From assembly GCF_003627795.1 (NCBI RefSeq), contig NZ_CP032684.1, positions 2,643,001 through 2,707,000 of the forward strand: a stretch of 64,000 nt of DNA, given 5' to 3'. Positions 1 to 9,912 of this stretch are shown piece after piece. Position 1 is the stretch's first letter, and every line of letters begins with the position of its first letter. This DNA is from Rhizobium sp. CCGE531 (lineage in GTDB: Bacteria; Pseudomonadota; Alphaproteobacteria; Rhizobiales; Rhizobiaceae). The position numbers and the translations under genes are program-made. The notes beneath the pieces were generated by a model. That model was not told the origin of the DNA. It ran no database searches and saw nothing but the letters and a program-made list of their open reading frames with translations.

Positions 1-47
1 TTGCGCCCGAGAGCCCGAATTCCTTGATGGGAAAGCAAAAGCGCGCA

Positions 48-76
48 TTGACCGGCTCGCCTTGTTTAGCTATGTC
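48..76 (+). promoter_or_regulatory. possible sigma70 promoter upstream of carA
   Basis: TTGACC (48-53) and TATGTC (71-76) are separated by 17 bp, about 125 bp before the carA start. The -35 is good and the -10 is weak. Nothing else is recognisable in bases 1-200. This is inference from spacing alone. Confidence 0.3.
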
Positions 77-200
77 CATCACCTGCACATTAGATCGATA
101 GGAAGATCTCAAGCCGTGACGCACGTCGCCGGCTGTACCTTGCTACAAACATGGCGGAACCGCCGGTCTCTTCAAGGCCGCGCTCGACGCCGGAAACGGG

Positions 201-1415
201 ATGACTATGACCGCCACAGCCCCATGGACCACTGAAAAGCCGACTGCTCTTCTCGTTCTCGCCGATGGTACCGTGATCGAAGGCAAGGGCATCGGCGCGA
301 CTGGCAAGGTCCAGGCCGAAGTCTGCTTCAACACCGCGCTGACGGGTTACGAAGAGATCCTGACCGACCCCTCCTATCTCGGCCAGATCGTCACCTTCAC
401 CTTCCCGCATATCGGCAATGTCGGCACGAACGACGAAGATATCGAAGACCTGACGCCCGCTGCCCGACACGGTGCCGTCGGCGTCATTTTCAAGGCCGAT
501 ATCACCGATCCGTCGAACTATCGCGCCGGCAAGCACCTCGACCAATGGCTGAAAGCGCGCGGCGTCATCGGCCTCTGCGGTATCGATACCCGCGCGCTAA
601 CCGCCTGGATCCGCGAGAACGGCATGCCGAACGGCGTGATCGCCCACGATCCGAACGGTGTCTTCGATATCGAACAGCTGAAGGCTGACGCCAAGGCCTG
701 GAGCGGCCTCGAGGGTCTCGATCTCGCCAAGGTCGCCTCTTCCGGCCAGTCGTCGCAATGGTCGCAGACGCCCTGGGTCTGGAATGAAGGCTACGGTGAA
801 CTCGGCGCGGCTGACGCAAAATATCACGTCGTCTGCCTCGACTACGGCGTCAAGCGCAACATCCTTCGCCTGTTTGCCGGCCTCGATTGCAAGGTCACCG
901 TCCTGCCGGCGACGGCCTCGACGGATGACGTCCTCGGCCTCAACCCGGACGGCATCTTCCTCTCCAACGGCCCCGGCGATCCGGCCGCGACCGGTGAATA
1001 CGCCGTTCCAGTCATCAAGGATCTGCTGAAGACGGAGATTCCGCTCTTCGGCATCTGCCTCGGCCACCAGATGCTTGGCCTCGCGCTTGGCGCGAAGACC
1101 GCGAAGATGCATCAGGGCCATCACGGCGCCAATCATCCGGTCAAGGACCACACGACGGGCAAGGTCGAGATCGTCTCGATGAATCACGGCTTCGCGGTCG
1201 ACTCGAAGTCGCTGCCGGAAGGCATTGAGGAGACTCACATTTCGCTCTTCGATGGCAGCAATTGCGGCCTGCGCGTGTCAGGCAAGCCGGTCTTCTCGGT
1301 GCAGCATCACCCGGAAGCCTCTCCCGGTCCGCAGGACAGCCATTACCTTTTCCGCCGCTTCGTCAATCTGGTGCGTGAAAAGAAGGGCGAACCCGCTTTG
1401 GCGGAGCGCGCCTGA
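201..1415 (+). CDS. carA: carbamoyl-phosphate synthase small (glutaminase) subunit CarA
   Basis: CarA hydrolyses glutamine and passes ammonia to CarB for carbamoyl phosphate, which feeds arginine and pyrimidine synthesis in the cytoplasm. The 404-residue product has the CarA N-terminal domain (about 1-150) and a C-terminal class I glutamine amidotransferase. The nucleophile Cys286 lies in GICLGHQ and the His370/Glu372 pair in HHPEASPGP, so the triad is complete. The length is normal for alphaproteobacterial CarA. The start MTMTATAPW follows a purine-rich stretch (GGAAACGGG). carA stands alone here: carB lies 10.5 kb downstream on the same strand, so the two are not an operon. A strong hairpin terminator follows the stop. 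Confidence 0.97.
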   Translation: MTMTATAPWTTEKPTALLVLADGTVIEGKGIGATGKVQAEVCFNTALTGYEEILTDPSYLGQIVTFTFPHIGNVGTNDEDIEDLTPAARHGAVGVIFKADITDPSNYRAGKHLDQWLKARGVIGLCGIDTRALTAWIRENGMPNGVIAHDPNGVFDIEQLKADAKAWSGLEGLDLAKVASSGQSSQWSQTPWVWNEGYGELGAADAKYHVVCLDYGVKRNILRLFAGLDCKVTVLPATASTDDVLGLNPDGIFLSNGPGDPAATGEYAVPVIKDLLKTEIPLFGICLGHQMLGLALGAKTAKMHQGHHGANHPVKDHTTGKVEIVSMNHGFAVDSKSLPEGIEETHISLFDGSNCGLRVSGKPVFSVQHHPEASPGPQDSHYLFRRFVNLVREKKGEPALAERA

Positions 1416-1433
1416 TAGGGTCGACCATCCAAT

Positions 1434-1486
1434 CACAAAGAGAAAAGTCCCGGATTGATAATCAATCCGGGGCTTTTCTCTTTGTG
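1434..1486. terminator. bidirectional terminator between carA and the EVE-domain gene
   Basis: This is a nearly perfect inverted repeat: CACAAAGAGAAAAG (1434-1447) pairs with CTTTTCTCTTTGTG (1473-1486) around a CCGGATTGAT/ATCAATCCGG core. The A-rich and T-rich flanks let it terminate both convergent genes. Confidence 0.8.
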
Positions 1487-1535
1487 CGTCAAGCTGGGAG
1501 GTCTTTTCGTCACATCGATTCGGGCTTGCTGAAAC

Positions 1536-2114
1536 TCATGCCTGCAGACGGCGCTGCTTGACCACTTCAAGCTCGCTCATCAGGATTTCCTCGAGAAACT
1601 CAAAGTCGGATTGTTCGAACTCAACGAGGCCGAATCTCAGTTTGTAGCCCCAATTCTTGTCCTGGGTAAAATCAAGCCAGCCCAGGAGGGGACGAAGCGG
1701 TTGTTCGGGCGCGTCCAGCCAGTCCACATCCTTGCGATAGGCCTTTCCGCAGCCCATCTCGCCGAGGTAAGGCTCGCCCTCGCGGACAAAGCCGATGGCG
1801 GTAAAGCTCTGAAAGCCGTCCTTCTCGCCCATTTTGACTGAAGGTGAGTAGTAGACGATGCCGTCACCCGGCTTGATGCGCATCAAGGGAGCTCGCTTGC
1901 CGTGGTTCACCTGCATGAAGCCATGCTTGCGCCCAATGCGTACGTGCTCTGCACTGGCCACCGCAAGCCAATAGGATTTCCGCGCAGGCTCGGGTCGCCG
2001 GCGGGACTCGTTGGCAGATGGGAAAAGACGAACCATCTTGCCCTGATCAAAGGAACCTTCCCGCGGGAAAGGCGCGGCATCGATACGATCGCTTGCATTG
2101 AATGTCATGGTCAT
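1536..2114 (-). CDS. EVE domain protein (UPF0310/YdcG type)
   Basis: The 192-residue product has a roughly 45-residue non-conserved N-terminus and then an EVE domain (about 47-185). The domain begins [12 protein letters not shown], with [20 protein letters not shown] and a C-terminal [11 protein letters not shown] segment. EVE domains are PUA-like folds that read modified bases, and UPF0310 members are single-domain cytoplasmic proteins of unknown substrate. The start is supported by GGGAG seven bases upstream of ATG. It is longer than the roughly 145-residue family norm because of the N-terminal extension. Its neighbours are carA (convergent) and a MATE pump (same strand, 80 bp away), and neither suggests a function. 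The family call is firm; the role is unknown. Confidence 0.85.
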   Translation of the reverse strand: MTMTFNASDRIDAAPFPREGSFDQGKMVRLFPSANESRRRPEPARKSYWLAVASAEHVRIGRKHGFMQVNHGKRAPLMRIKPGDGIVYYSPSVKMGEKDGFQSFTAIGFVREGEPYLGEMGCGKAYRKDVDWLDAPEQPLRPLLGWLDFTQDKNWGYKLRFGLVEFEQSDFEFLEEILMSELEVVKQRRLQA

Positions 2115-2195
2115 CTCCCGTCATTGGTATGGGAAGACTATAGACGATCATGCTGTCAATTTTTGTCAGCAGTCTCTCGATCCGAGATTCCGCTG

Positions 2196-3593
2196 TCAGC
2201 TGGCGGCCTTCTCGGAGCGCACGAGAATATAGAAACGCGCGCACAGCATCGCCGCCGCCGAGGCAAGGCCGAGCAGGAAGCCGAACCATATGCCGATGCC
2301 GCCCAAATCGAACCGAAACGCCAGCAGCCAGGCGAGGAAGAAGCCGATCGGCCAATAGGCGATCAACGCCAGAATCATCGGCACGCGCGCATCCTTCAGC
2401 CCGCGCAACAGACCGCTGGCAATCGCCTGCAACCCATCGACAAGCTGAAACAGGCCGGCCACGACGATCAGCGGCGCCGCATAGGCGAGCACCTTCGGCG
2501 CATCGGCCGACGTGACGTCAAGGAATAAGCTTCCCAGCCAGGATGGCGCGGTCGCAAACAGGATACTGCCGCAAAGTGCAATGCAGCATGAAACGATGAG
2601 CACAACGATTGCCGCACGCTTTAGGCCGAGATGATCGCCCTGCCCGTGCGCAACACCCACCCGCACGGTCGCCGCCTGGCTGAGACCGAGCGGGATCATG
2701 AAGGCGATCGACGCCCACTGCAAAGCGATACCATGAGCTGCGAGCTCGATCGTGCCGATCTGGCCCATCAGCAGCGATGCGGCGGTGAACAGGCTGACTT
2801 CGGCCAGAACCGTGACGCTGATCGGAAAACCGAGCCGGATGACATCCCACAAAGCGTGCCAGTCGGGCCGCCAGAACCGGACGAAAATCTCATAACGACG
2901 CGTTTCCTCGTGGCTCTGAACGTAACCGACGATGAAGAGGAAACCAGCCGTCTGCACGGCAACGGAAACGATAGCCGCGCCATGCAGCCCCATGGCCGGC
3001 AAGCCGAAATGGCCGAGCACCAGAATGTAGGCAAGCACGGCATTCATAACCAACATGGCGATGGTGACCTTGAGGATGATGCCGGCACGGCCGATTGCGC
3101 TCACCAGCGCACGGATGACGTTATAGAGCAGGCCCGGCAGCAAGGCGAAGTGACCGATATCGATATAGCCGCTGGCCAGTTTCGCGACCTCGGGCTTCTG
3201 TCCCGCCGCCAGAAGGATCTGCTCGGAATAGAAGAATGCGGGTTGCACCACGAGCCAGTAAGCCGTGACGACCCATAGGCCCATGCGCAGCGCACGGCGC
3301 ACCGAGGAAACGTCGCCTTTGCCATAGGCCTGCGCCACCAGCGGCACGACGGCGATGGAGAAGCCCGAACCGAAAATCAGAATCGTGAAGAGAAACTGCG
3401 CGGAGAGCACCATTGCCGCCAGCGGCTCGGCGCCGAGCCGGCCGACAATCATGACGTCCGTGGTGTTGATGCCGAGCTGCGCCAACTGTGCGCCGATCAA
3501 AGGAATGCCCAGCGCAAGCGTAGCGCGAATATGTGCGGACCACGAATTATCATTGTCATGCGCGGACGAGCGCGCAGTTACAGGCATATCCAT
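2196..3593 (-). CDS. MATE family multidrug efflux transporter (NorM-like)
   Basis: The product is an inner-membrane antiporter that exports cationic drugs or metabolites using a Na+ or H+ gradient. About 465 residues form 12 predicted membrane segments in two MatE repeats (roughly 30-240 and 250-455). Repeat 1 opens with the typical ALGIPLIGAQLAQLGINTTD segment, and NTTDVMIVGRLG and AAHGIALQWASIAFMIPLG are typical of NorM. The start is uncertain: GTG at 3596 and ATG at 3593 are adjacent and neither has a clear ribosome-binding site. It lies 144 bp upstream of, and parallel to, a TetA-like pump, which makes a small efflux cluster. Substrates cannot be read from sequence. Confidence 0.9.
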   Translation of the reverse strand: MDMPVTARSSAHDNDNSWSAHIRATLALGIPLIGAQLAQLGINTTDVMIVGRLGAEPLAAMVLSAQFLFTILIFGSGFSIAVVPLVAQAYGKGDVSSVRRALRMGLWVVTAYWLVVQPAFFYSEQILLAAGQKPEVAKLASGYIDIGHFALLPGLLYNVIRALVSAIGRAGIILKVTIAMLVMNAVLAYILVLGHFGLPAMGLHGAAIVSVAVQTAGFLFIVGYVQSHEETRRYEIFVRFWRPDWHALWDVIRLGFPISVTVLAEVSLFTAASLLMGQIGTIELAAHGIALQWASIAFMIPLGLSQAATVRVGVAHGQGDHLGLKRAAIVVLIVSCCIALCGSILFATAPSWLGSLFLDVTSADAPKVLAYAAPLIVVAGLFQLVDGLQAIASGLLRGLKDARVPMILALIAYWPIGFFLAWLLAFRFDLGGIGIWFGFLLGLASAAAMLCARFYILVRSEKAAS

Positions 3594-3741
3594 CACGAAA
3601 ACTCGATTGTTAAAGTCGCGCGAACCGCCCTACCCAAGGGTGCGCGAGCCTGTCGGCTTATCGCAATTGGAGTTAAAAAGCCAGCCGACAAGCCTATAGT
3701 GCTAAAGAATTCATCGCGGTATCAAAATATCTGATGAATTT

Positions 3742-4998
3742 TTAGGCCGCCTCGCCCGCCTGCGACTGGGCAACCACTTTCGGCTCTGTCTTGCGAACCT
3801 TGGTCAAAAGCACGATCAGCGCTGTCGCGACCAGAATTGCGCCCATGACGAAGGGCGCTCCCGCAAAGACCACGGGAGCCGTCGGCGCGGTATAATATTG
3901 GAACAGGTACGGGAACAGCAAAGGCCCGATGATGGCGGTGATGCTCGTCAGGCTGCCGAGCACGCCTTGCAGCTCGCCCTGTGCTGAAGGCGGCACCTTG
4001 CTGGCGGCGATGGAACGCAGGGGCGCATCCGCGACGTTTTCGATGACGGTCAAGACGACGACCGCGTAAACCATCCAGCCTTGCCATGCGAAAGCGTAGC
4101 CCATGAGGCCGAGGCAGGAAAACATCAATCCGAGCAACGCGGTCTTCCACTCGCCGAGCACAGGCACCAGCCGCGGCAGAACGAAGCCCATGACGATGGC
4201 GGCACCAATCCCATAGATGCCGAGGGAGAAGCCGATCTGCCCCTCGCTCCAATCATAGCGGTAGGACGTCACGAAGGACCATACGGCCGGATAGACGCCA
4301 TGCGCCAGCCAATTCAGGAACATGACGACGCAGATCCAGCCGATGCCGTGATAGCGCCGCATTTGCTTCAACGCGCCGAAAGGATTGGCGCGCGCGATCT
4401 CGAAGGGCCGGCGATGCTTCGCATCCAGCGTTTCCGGCAGCAGGAAATAGGCACCCACGAAATTCAGGAACGCCACCGCCGCCGCGCCATAGAAGGGTAC
4501 ACGCGGACCGAACTCGCCAAGAAAGCCGCCGATGACAGGTCCGAGGACGAAGCCGACGCCGAAAGCCATGCCGATCAGGCCGAAATTCTTCGCGCGGTTC
4601 TCGTCATTGCTGATGTCGGCGATATAGGCCGAACAGGTCGAGAAGCTCGCGCCGCTGATGCCGGCGAGGATGCGGCCTACGAAGAGCATCCAGTAGGAAC
4701 CGGCAATCGCACAGATGAAATTGTCGATCGCGAATGTCAGCACGGAGGCCAGCAGCAGCGGCCGTCGGCCGAAGCGATCGCTCAGATTGCCGATCAAGGG
4801 CGAAAACAGGAACTGCATGGCGGCATAGGCGAGCAGCAGCCAACCGCCTTCCGTCGCCGCCGCGCTGACCGACGCACCCGTCAGCTCTTCCAGATATTTC
4901 GGCATGACCGGCATGATGATCGCAATGCCGATAACGTCGAGGAAGAGGATAAGGAAGACGAGGAACAGACCTCGACGAGCGAATTTTTGATCGATCAT
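3742..4998 (-). CDS. TetA-like (TCR/Tet) MFS transporter
   Basis: This is a 418-residue, 12-TM drug:H+ antiporter of the DHA1 family. MFS motif A is present as [16 protein letters not shown] (loop 2-3) and motif C as [16 protein letters not shown] (TM5), both typical of class A-C tetracycline exporters and their chromosomal relatives. I chose ATG at 4998 ([10 protein letters not shown]) because AGAAGG lies seven bases upstream; an in-frame extension to 5094 has no family similarity. It is parallel to the MATE gene and convergent with nothing. A divergent TetR repressor, usual for true tetA, is absent, so a resistance role is inference and the substrate is unknown. Confidence 0.88.
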   Translation of the reverse strand: MIDQKFARRGLFLVFLILFLDVIGIAIIMPVMPKYLEELTGASVSAAATEGGWLLLAYAAMQFLFSPLIGNLSDRFGRRPLLLASVLTFAIDNFICAIAGSYWMLFVGRILAGISGASFSTCSAYIADISNDENRAKNFGLIGMAFGVGFVLGPVIGGFLGEFGPRVPFYGAAAVAFLNFVGAYFLLPETLDAKHRRPFEIARANPFGALKQMRRYHGIGWICVVMFLNWLAHGVYPAVWSFVTSYRYDWSEGQIGFSLGIYGIGAAIVMGFVLPRLVPVLGEWKTALLGLMFSCLGLMGYAFAWQGWMVYAVVVLTVIENVADAPLRSIAASKVPPSAQGELQGVLGSLTSITAIIGPLLFPYLFQYYTAPTAPVVFAGAPFVMGAILVATALIVLLTKVRKTEPKVVAQSQAGEAA

Positions 4999-5158
4999 GG
5001 AGATGCCTTCTGGCGGCCCCGTCTCCATGAAAGAGACAGAACGTGAACGAAAAACTGGAGCATTCCCCATACATAAAGATTTTGGCGGAAACAATCCGTG
5101 AACGCTTCAATCTTATTGATTTATCGGCCGCTTTTTTTGATCCTCGGCACAAAAGCGA

Positions 5159-6070
5159 CTATCTGTCACGACCGCGCCGCTGGTCGCGATTGAGAAAATC
5201 GACGAAGGCCCGCAGCGGCGCTGGCATATGTCGTCTGCTGGCATAATAAAGGAACGGACCGGAAAAGGCAGTCTCCCATTCCTCGAGGATGGGCACCAAT
5301 TCTCCTCTGGCAATCTGTGGCGCAAGGAACTCCCGAAAGGTTCTGATGATGCCGAGCCCGGCCGCAGCCGCGTTGCGCTCGATGTCGATCGAATTCGTCG
5401 CGACGACCATCGGCGGTGCGATGAAGATCGTCTCCCCCTTCCTTTCGAACTCCCAGGGCATGACCGAGCCGCTCAAGAACCGATGGCGGATGCAGCGATG
5501 CTCGAGTATGTCGCGCGGATGTTGCGGGGTGCCGTTGGCAGCCAGATAGGCTGGCGCGGCCGCGGTGATATAATGTTGCTGTCGCGGCCCGATCGGCACG
5601 GCGATCATGTCTTTCTCCAGTCTTTCGTCGTAGCGGATGCCGGCGTCATAGCCGGCCGCCACAACATCGATGAAACTGTCTTCGGCGACGATTTCGACTG
5701 AGATCGCGGGATATTCCTTCAGGAAGCGGCTGATGATGTCCGGCATGACCACCATGGCGGCGACGGTTGGCACATTCAGCCGCAGGGTCCCGCCTATGCT
5801 GTCGCGAAAGCTGTTGATATCATCGAGCGCGACGGCGATCTCGCTCATGGCGGGCGTCAGGCGCTCCATCAATCGCTCCCCCGCCTCCGTCGGCGTCACG
5901 CTTCGGGTCGTGCGATTGAGCAGGCGAACCGCCAGCCGCTCCTCCAGCCGTCGCACCGCTTCGCTTAGCGACGATGCAGAAACACTACGTTTGCGCGCCG
6001 CTTCGCGAAAGCTGCGCTCGCGGGCAACGGCGGTAAAGGCAACCAGATCGGCCAGCGGCAATTCATCCAT
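5159..6070 (-). CDS. LysR-family transcriptional regulator, divergent from an aldo/keto reductase
   Basis: The 303-residue LTTR has an N-terminal winged HTH (about 1-60: [20 protein letters not shown], then [16 protein letters not shown]) and a LysR substrate-binding domain (about 90-295). It belongs to the large group that controls a divergently transcribed oxidoreductase. I preferred ATG 6070 (MDELPLADL) over TTG 6085 by family alignment; neither has a good ribosome-binding site. The 124-bp gap to the aldo/keto reductase holds dyads (see 6071-6119) that probably bind this protein. The effector is unknown. Confidence 0.9.
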   Translation of the reverse strand: MDELPLADLVAFTAVARERSFREAARKRSVSASSLSEAVRRLEERLAVRLLNRTTRSVTPTEAGERLMERLTPAMSEIAVALDDINSFRDSIGGTLRLNVPTVAAMVVMPDIISRFLKEYPAISVEIVAEDSFIDVVAAGYDAGIRYDERLEKDMIAVPIGPRQQHYITAAAPAYLAANGTPQHPRDILEHRCIRHRFLSGSVMPWEFERKGETIFIAPPMVVATNSIDIERNAAAAGLGIIRTFREFLAPQIARGELVPILEEWETAFSGPFLYYASRRHMPAPLRAFVDFLNRDQRRGRDR

Positions 6071-6119
6071 TGTGCGAAATTCCAAACAACCTGTTTCGAT
6101 TTACCCGGATTATCGCACA
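6071..6119. promoter_or_regulatory. nested dyads in the LysR/aldo-keto reductase gap
   Basis: TGTGCGA (6071-6077) is repeated as its exact complement TCGCACA (6113-6119). Between them lies the smaller dyad AAACA-N3-TGTTT (6084-6096). LTTRs commonly bind paired sites in divergent gaps. Assignment to this LysR is inference. Confidence 0.4.
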
Positions 6120-6194
6120 GAAGGCAATGCAGTAAAACACGATCGACAGAGGCCTCTGAAGATGAGAACGCGCCTCCCACCAAGGAGAACCACG

Positions 6195-7187
6195 ATGGAA
6201 AAGCGTCAATTGGGAAAAACAGGACCGCAGGTATCGGCGCTCGGCCTCGGCTGCATGGGAATGTCGGGCATGTATGGCCCGTCCGACCGGGCCGAGAGCA
6301 TCGCCACCATCCATGCCGCGCTCGATGCCGGGATCAACCTGCTCGACACGGGCGATTTCTACGGCATGGGCCACAATGAGATGCTGATCGGCGAAGCCAT
6401 CAAGGGGTTGAAGCGAGACGATTTCCTGCTGAGCGTCAAGTTCGGCGCCCTGCGCGACCCCGCCGGCGCCTGGCTCGGCTACGATGCCCGACCGGCGGCA
6501 ATCAGGAATTTCCTCGCCTATTCGCTGCAGCGTCTCGGCGTCGATCATATCGACGTCTATCGCCCTGCCCGCCTTGACCCGAACGTGCCGATCGAAGACC
6601 AGGTCGGCGCGATGGCCGACCTCATCAAAGCTGGTTACATCAGGCATATCGGCCTATCGGAAGTCGGCGCGGACACTATCCGCCGCGCCGCCGCAGTTCA
6701 TCCGATCGTCGACCTGCAGATCGAATATTCGCTGATCTCGCGCGGCATCGAAGACAAAATCCTGCCGGCCTGCCGCGAACTCGGTATAGGCATCACCGCC
6801 TATGGCGTCCTCTCGCGCGGCCTCATCAGCGGTCATTGGCAGAAAGACGGTGCTGAGAAAGGCGATTTCCGCAGCCTGAGCCCGCGTTTCCAGACGGGAA
6901 ACGTGGAAAAGAACCTGGAGCTCGTGGAAGCCCTGCGAGAGATCGCCGAGGCGAAGGGCGTCAGCGTCGCCCAGATCGCGATCGCCTGGGTCGCAGCCCA
7001 GGGCAAGGAGATTGTCCCGGTCATCGGCGCCCGCCGCCGCGACCGCCTGACGGAAGCCTTAGGCGCACTGTCAGTCGAATTGTCGGACGCCGATATGGCT
7101 GCGATAGAGCGCGTAATCCCCAAGGATGCCGCCGCCGGAGGCCGCTACCCCGAAGCGCAGCTGACACATCTCGACAGCGAGAAGTGA
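6195..7187 (+). CDS. aldo/keto reductase
   Basis: The product is a 330-residue (alpha/beta)8 NAD(P)H-dependent oxidoreductase of the AKR13/YajO-like type. It starts with [20 protein letters not shown]; Asp and Tyr of the catalytic set lie in DTGDFYGMG, Lys in LSVKFGA, and the C-terminal cofactor segment is [10 protein letters not shown]. The position normally holding catalytic His (YYQHRVDP in relatives) reads YRPARLDP, so His is replaced by Ala. Start ATG 6195 has AAGGAG seven bases upstream. It is divergent from a LysR gene that likely regulates it and is followed by a clear terminator. The substrate is unknown. Confidence 0.9.
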   Translation: MEKRQLGKTGPQVSALGLGCMGMSGMYGPSDRAESIATIHAALDAGINLLDTGDFYGMGHNEMLIGEAIKGLKRDDFLLSVKFGALRDPAGAWLGYDARPAAIRNFLAYSLQRLGVDHIDVYRPARLDPNVPIEDQVGAMADLIKAGYIRHIGLSEVGADTIRRAAAVHPIVDLQIEYSLISRGIEDKILPACRELGIGITAYGVLSRGLISGHWQKDGAEKGDFRSLSPRFQTGNVEKNLELVEALREIAEAKGVSVAQIAIAWVAAQGKEIVPVIGARRRDRLTEALGALSVELSDADMAAIERVIPKDAAAGGRYPEAQLTHLDSEK

Positions 7188-7199
7188 CAAGCCGAAGGG

Positions 7200-7234
7200 C
7201 TTGCCCGCTCGCCGGTATTCCGGGAGCGGGCAAG
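7200..7234. terminator. hairpin between convergent aldo/keto reductase and YpfJ-type peptidase genes
   Basis: A perfect 11-bp stem CTTGCCCGCTC / GAGCGGGCAAG encloses a 13-nt loop. It has no long T-run but sits exactly between two convergent stop codons. Confidence 0.6.
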
Positions 7235-7239
7235 CAAAA

Positions 7240-8160
7240 TCAGACGGGATTGTTCAGCGTATCGCAATCGCTGAGCTTGCCGGAATCGAAGCCCTGCTTG
7301 AACCACTTCATGCGCTGCGCCGAAGTGCCGTGGTTGAAGCTGTCGGGAACGACGTAGCCCTGGGTTCGCTTCTGCAGCGTATCGTCGCCGATCTGCTGCG
7401 CGGCGTTCAAGGCCTCTTCGAGATCGCCGGTCTGCAATATGCCCTTCTGCTGCGTGAACTTGCCCCAGATACCGGCAAAGCAATCGGCCTGCAGCTCGAT
7501 CCGCACCGACATCTTGTTGGCATCCACCTCGCTCATGTTGCGGCGGGCCTGATTGAACTTCGGCAGGATGCCGAGCAGGTCCTGAACATGGTGGCCGACT
7601 TCATGCGCGATCACATAGGCCTGCGCAAAATCGCCAGATGCGCCGAACTGGTCTTTCATCTGCTTGAAGAAGGCCATGTCGAGATAGACCTTCTGATCGC
7701 TTGGGCAATAGAAGGGGCCGGTGGCAGCCGAAGCTTGCCCGCAGGCCGAGGGGAAACTGCCGGAGAACAGCACCAGCTTTGGATCCGTATAGGTCTGGCC
7801 CATCGACTTGAAGATGCCGGTCCAGGTGTCTTCCGTATCGGCGAGAACAGTCGAGACGAACTGCTTCATCTCGTCATTGGCCGGCTGAGCCCCACCGCTG
7901 TTGTTGGAGGTGCTCTGCTGATATCCGGAACCTCCGCCCTCCAGCATGCCGCTTTGCTGCAGCAGGCCGATAACGTCGACGCCCATCGCCCTCAGGATCA
8001 GGAAGATGACGATCAGCACGATAATGGTGCGGAAACTCAAGCCGCCCCCGCCGATACCCCCACCGGGAAACCGGAAGCCGCCGCCACCCGTGCCGCCCAT
8101 GGGCGATGAGCCGCGCTCGTCCTCGACATTGTCGGATTGCCGACGCCCCTTCCAATCCAT
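7240..8160 (-). CDS. YpfJ-family neutral zinc metallopeptidase
   Basis: This is a 306-residue membrane-anchored predicted zinc protease (Pfam zinc_peptidase family). It has a Gly/Pro-rich cytoplasmic N-terminus (about 1-42), one TM helix (about 44-60), then an extracytoplasmic domain. The zinc motif H186-E-V-G-H190-H and the downstream third-ligand region RIELQADCFAG are intact. Cys residues in SACGQ and FYCPSD probably form a disulphide. The start is strong (AGGAGG before ATG 8160). The length matches the family (about 290-310). The substrate is unknown throughout the family. Confidence 0.9.
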   Translation of the reverse strand: MDWKGRRQSDNVEDERGSSPMGGTGGGGFRFPGGGIGGGGLSFRTIIVLIVIFLILRAMGVDVIGLLQQSGMLEGGGSGYQQSTSNNSGGAQPANDEMKQFVSTVLADTEDTWTGIFKSMGQTYTDPKLVLFSGSFPSACGQASAATGPFYCPSDQKVYLDMAFFKQMKDQFGASGDFAQAYVIAHEVGHHVQDLLGILPKFNQARRNMSEVDANKMSVRIELQADCFAGIWGKFTQQKGILQTGDLEEALNAAQQIGDDTLQKRTQGYVVPDSFNHGTSAQRMKWFKQGFDSGKLSDCDTLNNPV

Positions 8161-8254
8161 AGCGCACCTCCTGGCGATGCCTAAACACCAAAGACCCTTG
8201 AGGCATTTATATATCCAGGAAGAGAGACAAAGCCAGTTGGCTATCCACAGAAGA

Positions 8255-8749
8255 TCAGGTTAAACGGCGACGGCGCCACATTTCTTTCGACATCAGCCAT
8301 AAAAGCGCGATGCCTATACCCGCCGCGACCAGAAGTGGGGCAATTTCATCGCCATCGAAGGCCACTTTGTTCATGATGCGGCCTGGAATGAGCGTAAACG
8401 CACCCGCGCCGACAATACCGCCAAAGTAAAGGCCTCTGACGATGCGCTTGTGCGCCTCGATGTTGTGCTTGCGGGCATTGGCGATGGCGCCCCAGCAACC
8501 GAACAGAACGTATATCGAAAGCAGGTGAATGGGGCTGAAGCCGTAAAACATGTTGATCTGGTGAATGAAGAAGCTCGACAGCGCCGTGATCACCATCAGG
8601 ACCAGCCATATCTTGCCGAACAGACGGTGCATTGGCGTCCCCTTCGGCCTGAGGAGGAGATAGGCGCCGAGCAAGGCGGCGGGAATGACGGCCGCGACAT
8701 GGACGTGGATCGCGATTGAGGCATTGAGAAGCGGCTCGAGTGTCATCAT
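8255..8749 (-). CDS. DUF2306 integral membrane protein
   Basis: The 164-residue protein has four predicted TM helices. HVHVAAVIPAALLGAYLLL and HRLFGKIWLVLMVITALSSFF are characteristic of DUF2306, a family with conserved histidines in helices and no proven role. The paired ATGs at 8749 and 8746 leave the exact start open. It is divergent from the LytTR regulator gene, about 80 bp away, so that regulator is a candidate controller. The function is unknown. Confidence 0.75.
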   Translation of the reverse strand: MMTLEPLLNASIAIHVHVAAVIPAALLGAYLLLRPKGTPMHRLFGKIWLVLMVITALSSFFIHQINMFYGFSPIHLLSIYVLFGCWGAIANARKHNIEAHKRIVRGLYFGGIVGAGAFTLIPGRIMNKVAFDGDEIAPLLVAAGIGIALLWLMSKEMWRRRRLT

Positions 8750-8831
8750 CCGTATCCGGTTGAGTTTGCCGAGCCTTTCCGCGATATTGTCGTTCCCTCA
8801 ATCGAAATTGCGCGAAAGAACGGAAATCTTC

Positions 8832-9656
8832 GTGGATCACACCTTTCTGCAATCCACGCTTCGCGAATTGCGGATCATCCAGCGTTCACCGCGTTTCTGG
8901 GCGACCTTTGTCACGATCGTCCTGATCTTTGCTCTCACTGGCCCCTACGGCACCTTTGCCCGGCTGACGCCGGGAGCCCGGCTCGGCTATTGGCTGGTTC
9001 TCCAGGCCATGGCCTGGTCCATCGCCATCGTCTTCTCCGTCGTCGCCGAAATCCTTCTGCGCAGGCATGTATCGAGCATGTTCGCCCGGATGATGATCGG
9101 ATCCATCGCCGCCGCATTGCCGATAGGCTTCGGCATCTCGCTCGTCGAGCTAGCCTTCTTCGGAACGACGTCCACGGTAATCGACAGCCTGCGTCAGTCG
9201 CTTGGCGCGATACCGCTTTGTGCCCTTTTTTGTATTTTGTCCTATCTGACCATGCACCGGCAGATAGCAATGGCGGCGCAGGGATCGGACGCCACGGAGA
9301 CGAAAGCCACGCTCGCCGCCGCAGCCGAGCTCAGAACCCTGGCTTCTCAGCCGCCGATTCTATCGCGCCTGAAGCCGGAAAACCGGGGGGCATTGGTAAG
9401 GCTCACCGTTCGCGATCACTATACCGAAGTCGTAACGACACGCGGGCGGGAGCTCATCCTGCTGCGTTTCGGCGATGCACTCATGGAAATCGGCAATACG
9501 GAGGGCATGCGCCTGCACCGATCCCACTGGATCTCGACGGAGCACGTCGCCCACCTGAAACGCGACAACGGCAAGCTTATCGTCATCGCGCGTGACGGCG
9601 TTGCGGTGCCCGTCAGCCGTTCCTATGCCGAAGCTGTCCGGCACCGTTTCGATTGA
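8832..9656 (+). CDS. membrane-anchored LytTR-type DNA-binding regulator
   Basis: About 274 residues. The N-terminal half has four predicted TM helices (about 25-45, 55-75, 85-110, 118-140). A linker leads to a C-terminal LytTR DNA-binding domain (about 175-270), recognised by VRLTVRDHYTEVVTTRGREL, RLHRSHWI and VPVSRSYAEAVR. There is no receiver domain, so this is a one-component membrane regulator, a LytTR subtype seen in alphaproteobacteria. The start is uncertain: GTG 8832 (VDHTFLQ) is preferred, with TTG about 8807 possible; upstream ATGs overlap the divergent DUF2306 gene. That neighbour is the likeliest target. The signal sensed is unknown. Confidence 0.8.
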   Translation: MDHTFLQSTLRELRIIQRSPRFWATFVTIVLIFALTGPYGTFARLTPGARLGYWLVLQAMAWSIAIVFSVVAEILLRRHVSSMFARMMIGSIAAALPIGFGISLVELAFFGTTSTVIDSLRQSLGAIPLCALFCILSYLTMHRQIAMAAQGSDATETKATLAAAAELRTLASQPPILSRLKPENRGALVRLTVRDHYTEVVTTRGRELILLRFGDALMEIGNTEGMRLHRSHWISTEHVAHLKRDNGKLIVIARDGVAVPVSRSYAEAVRHRFD

Positions 9657-9912
9657 CTTATGAAAACTGGAAAGACATTTTTTACGATCGCAACCATTGG
9701 TCTAAAAAAATTCGACTGGACACACGCCTACGTTCTTTAAATGCGGCCAATTTATACCTAACTCTCTTTTCGCGCTCATATTCTTAACGTTGCAATCCTT
9801 ACATATGTGGACAACCGCAATTCCGCGTCTGCGTGTGTTGCGGCTGGTCGACTTGAGCGGGCAACGTCCCGGAATATGTGGTCGTGTGAACGCGCAATGC
9901 GCCGGGGGTTTT

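Noticed and set aside
5670..6194. N-terminal extension of the aldo/keto reductase frame by 175 codons
   Set aside because: It is antisense to the LysR gene; the conserved start with AAGGAG is at 6195.
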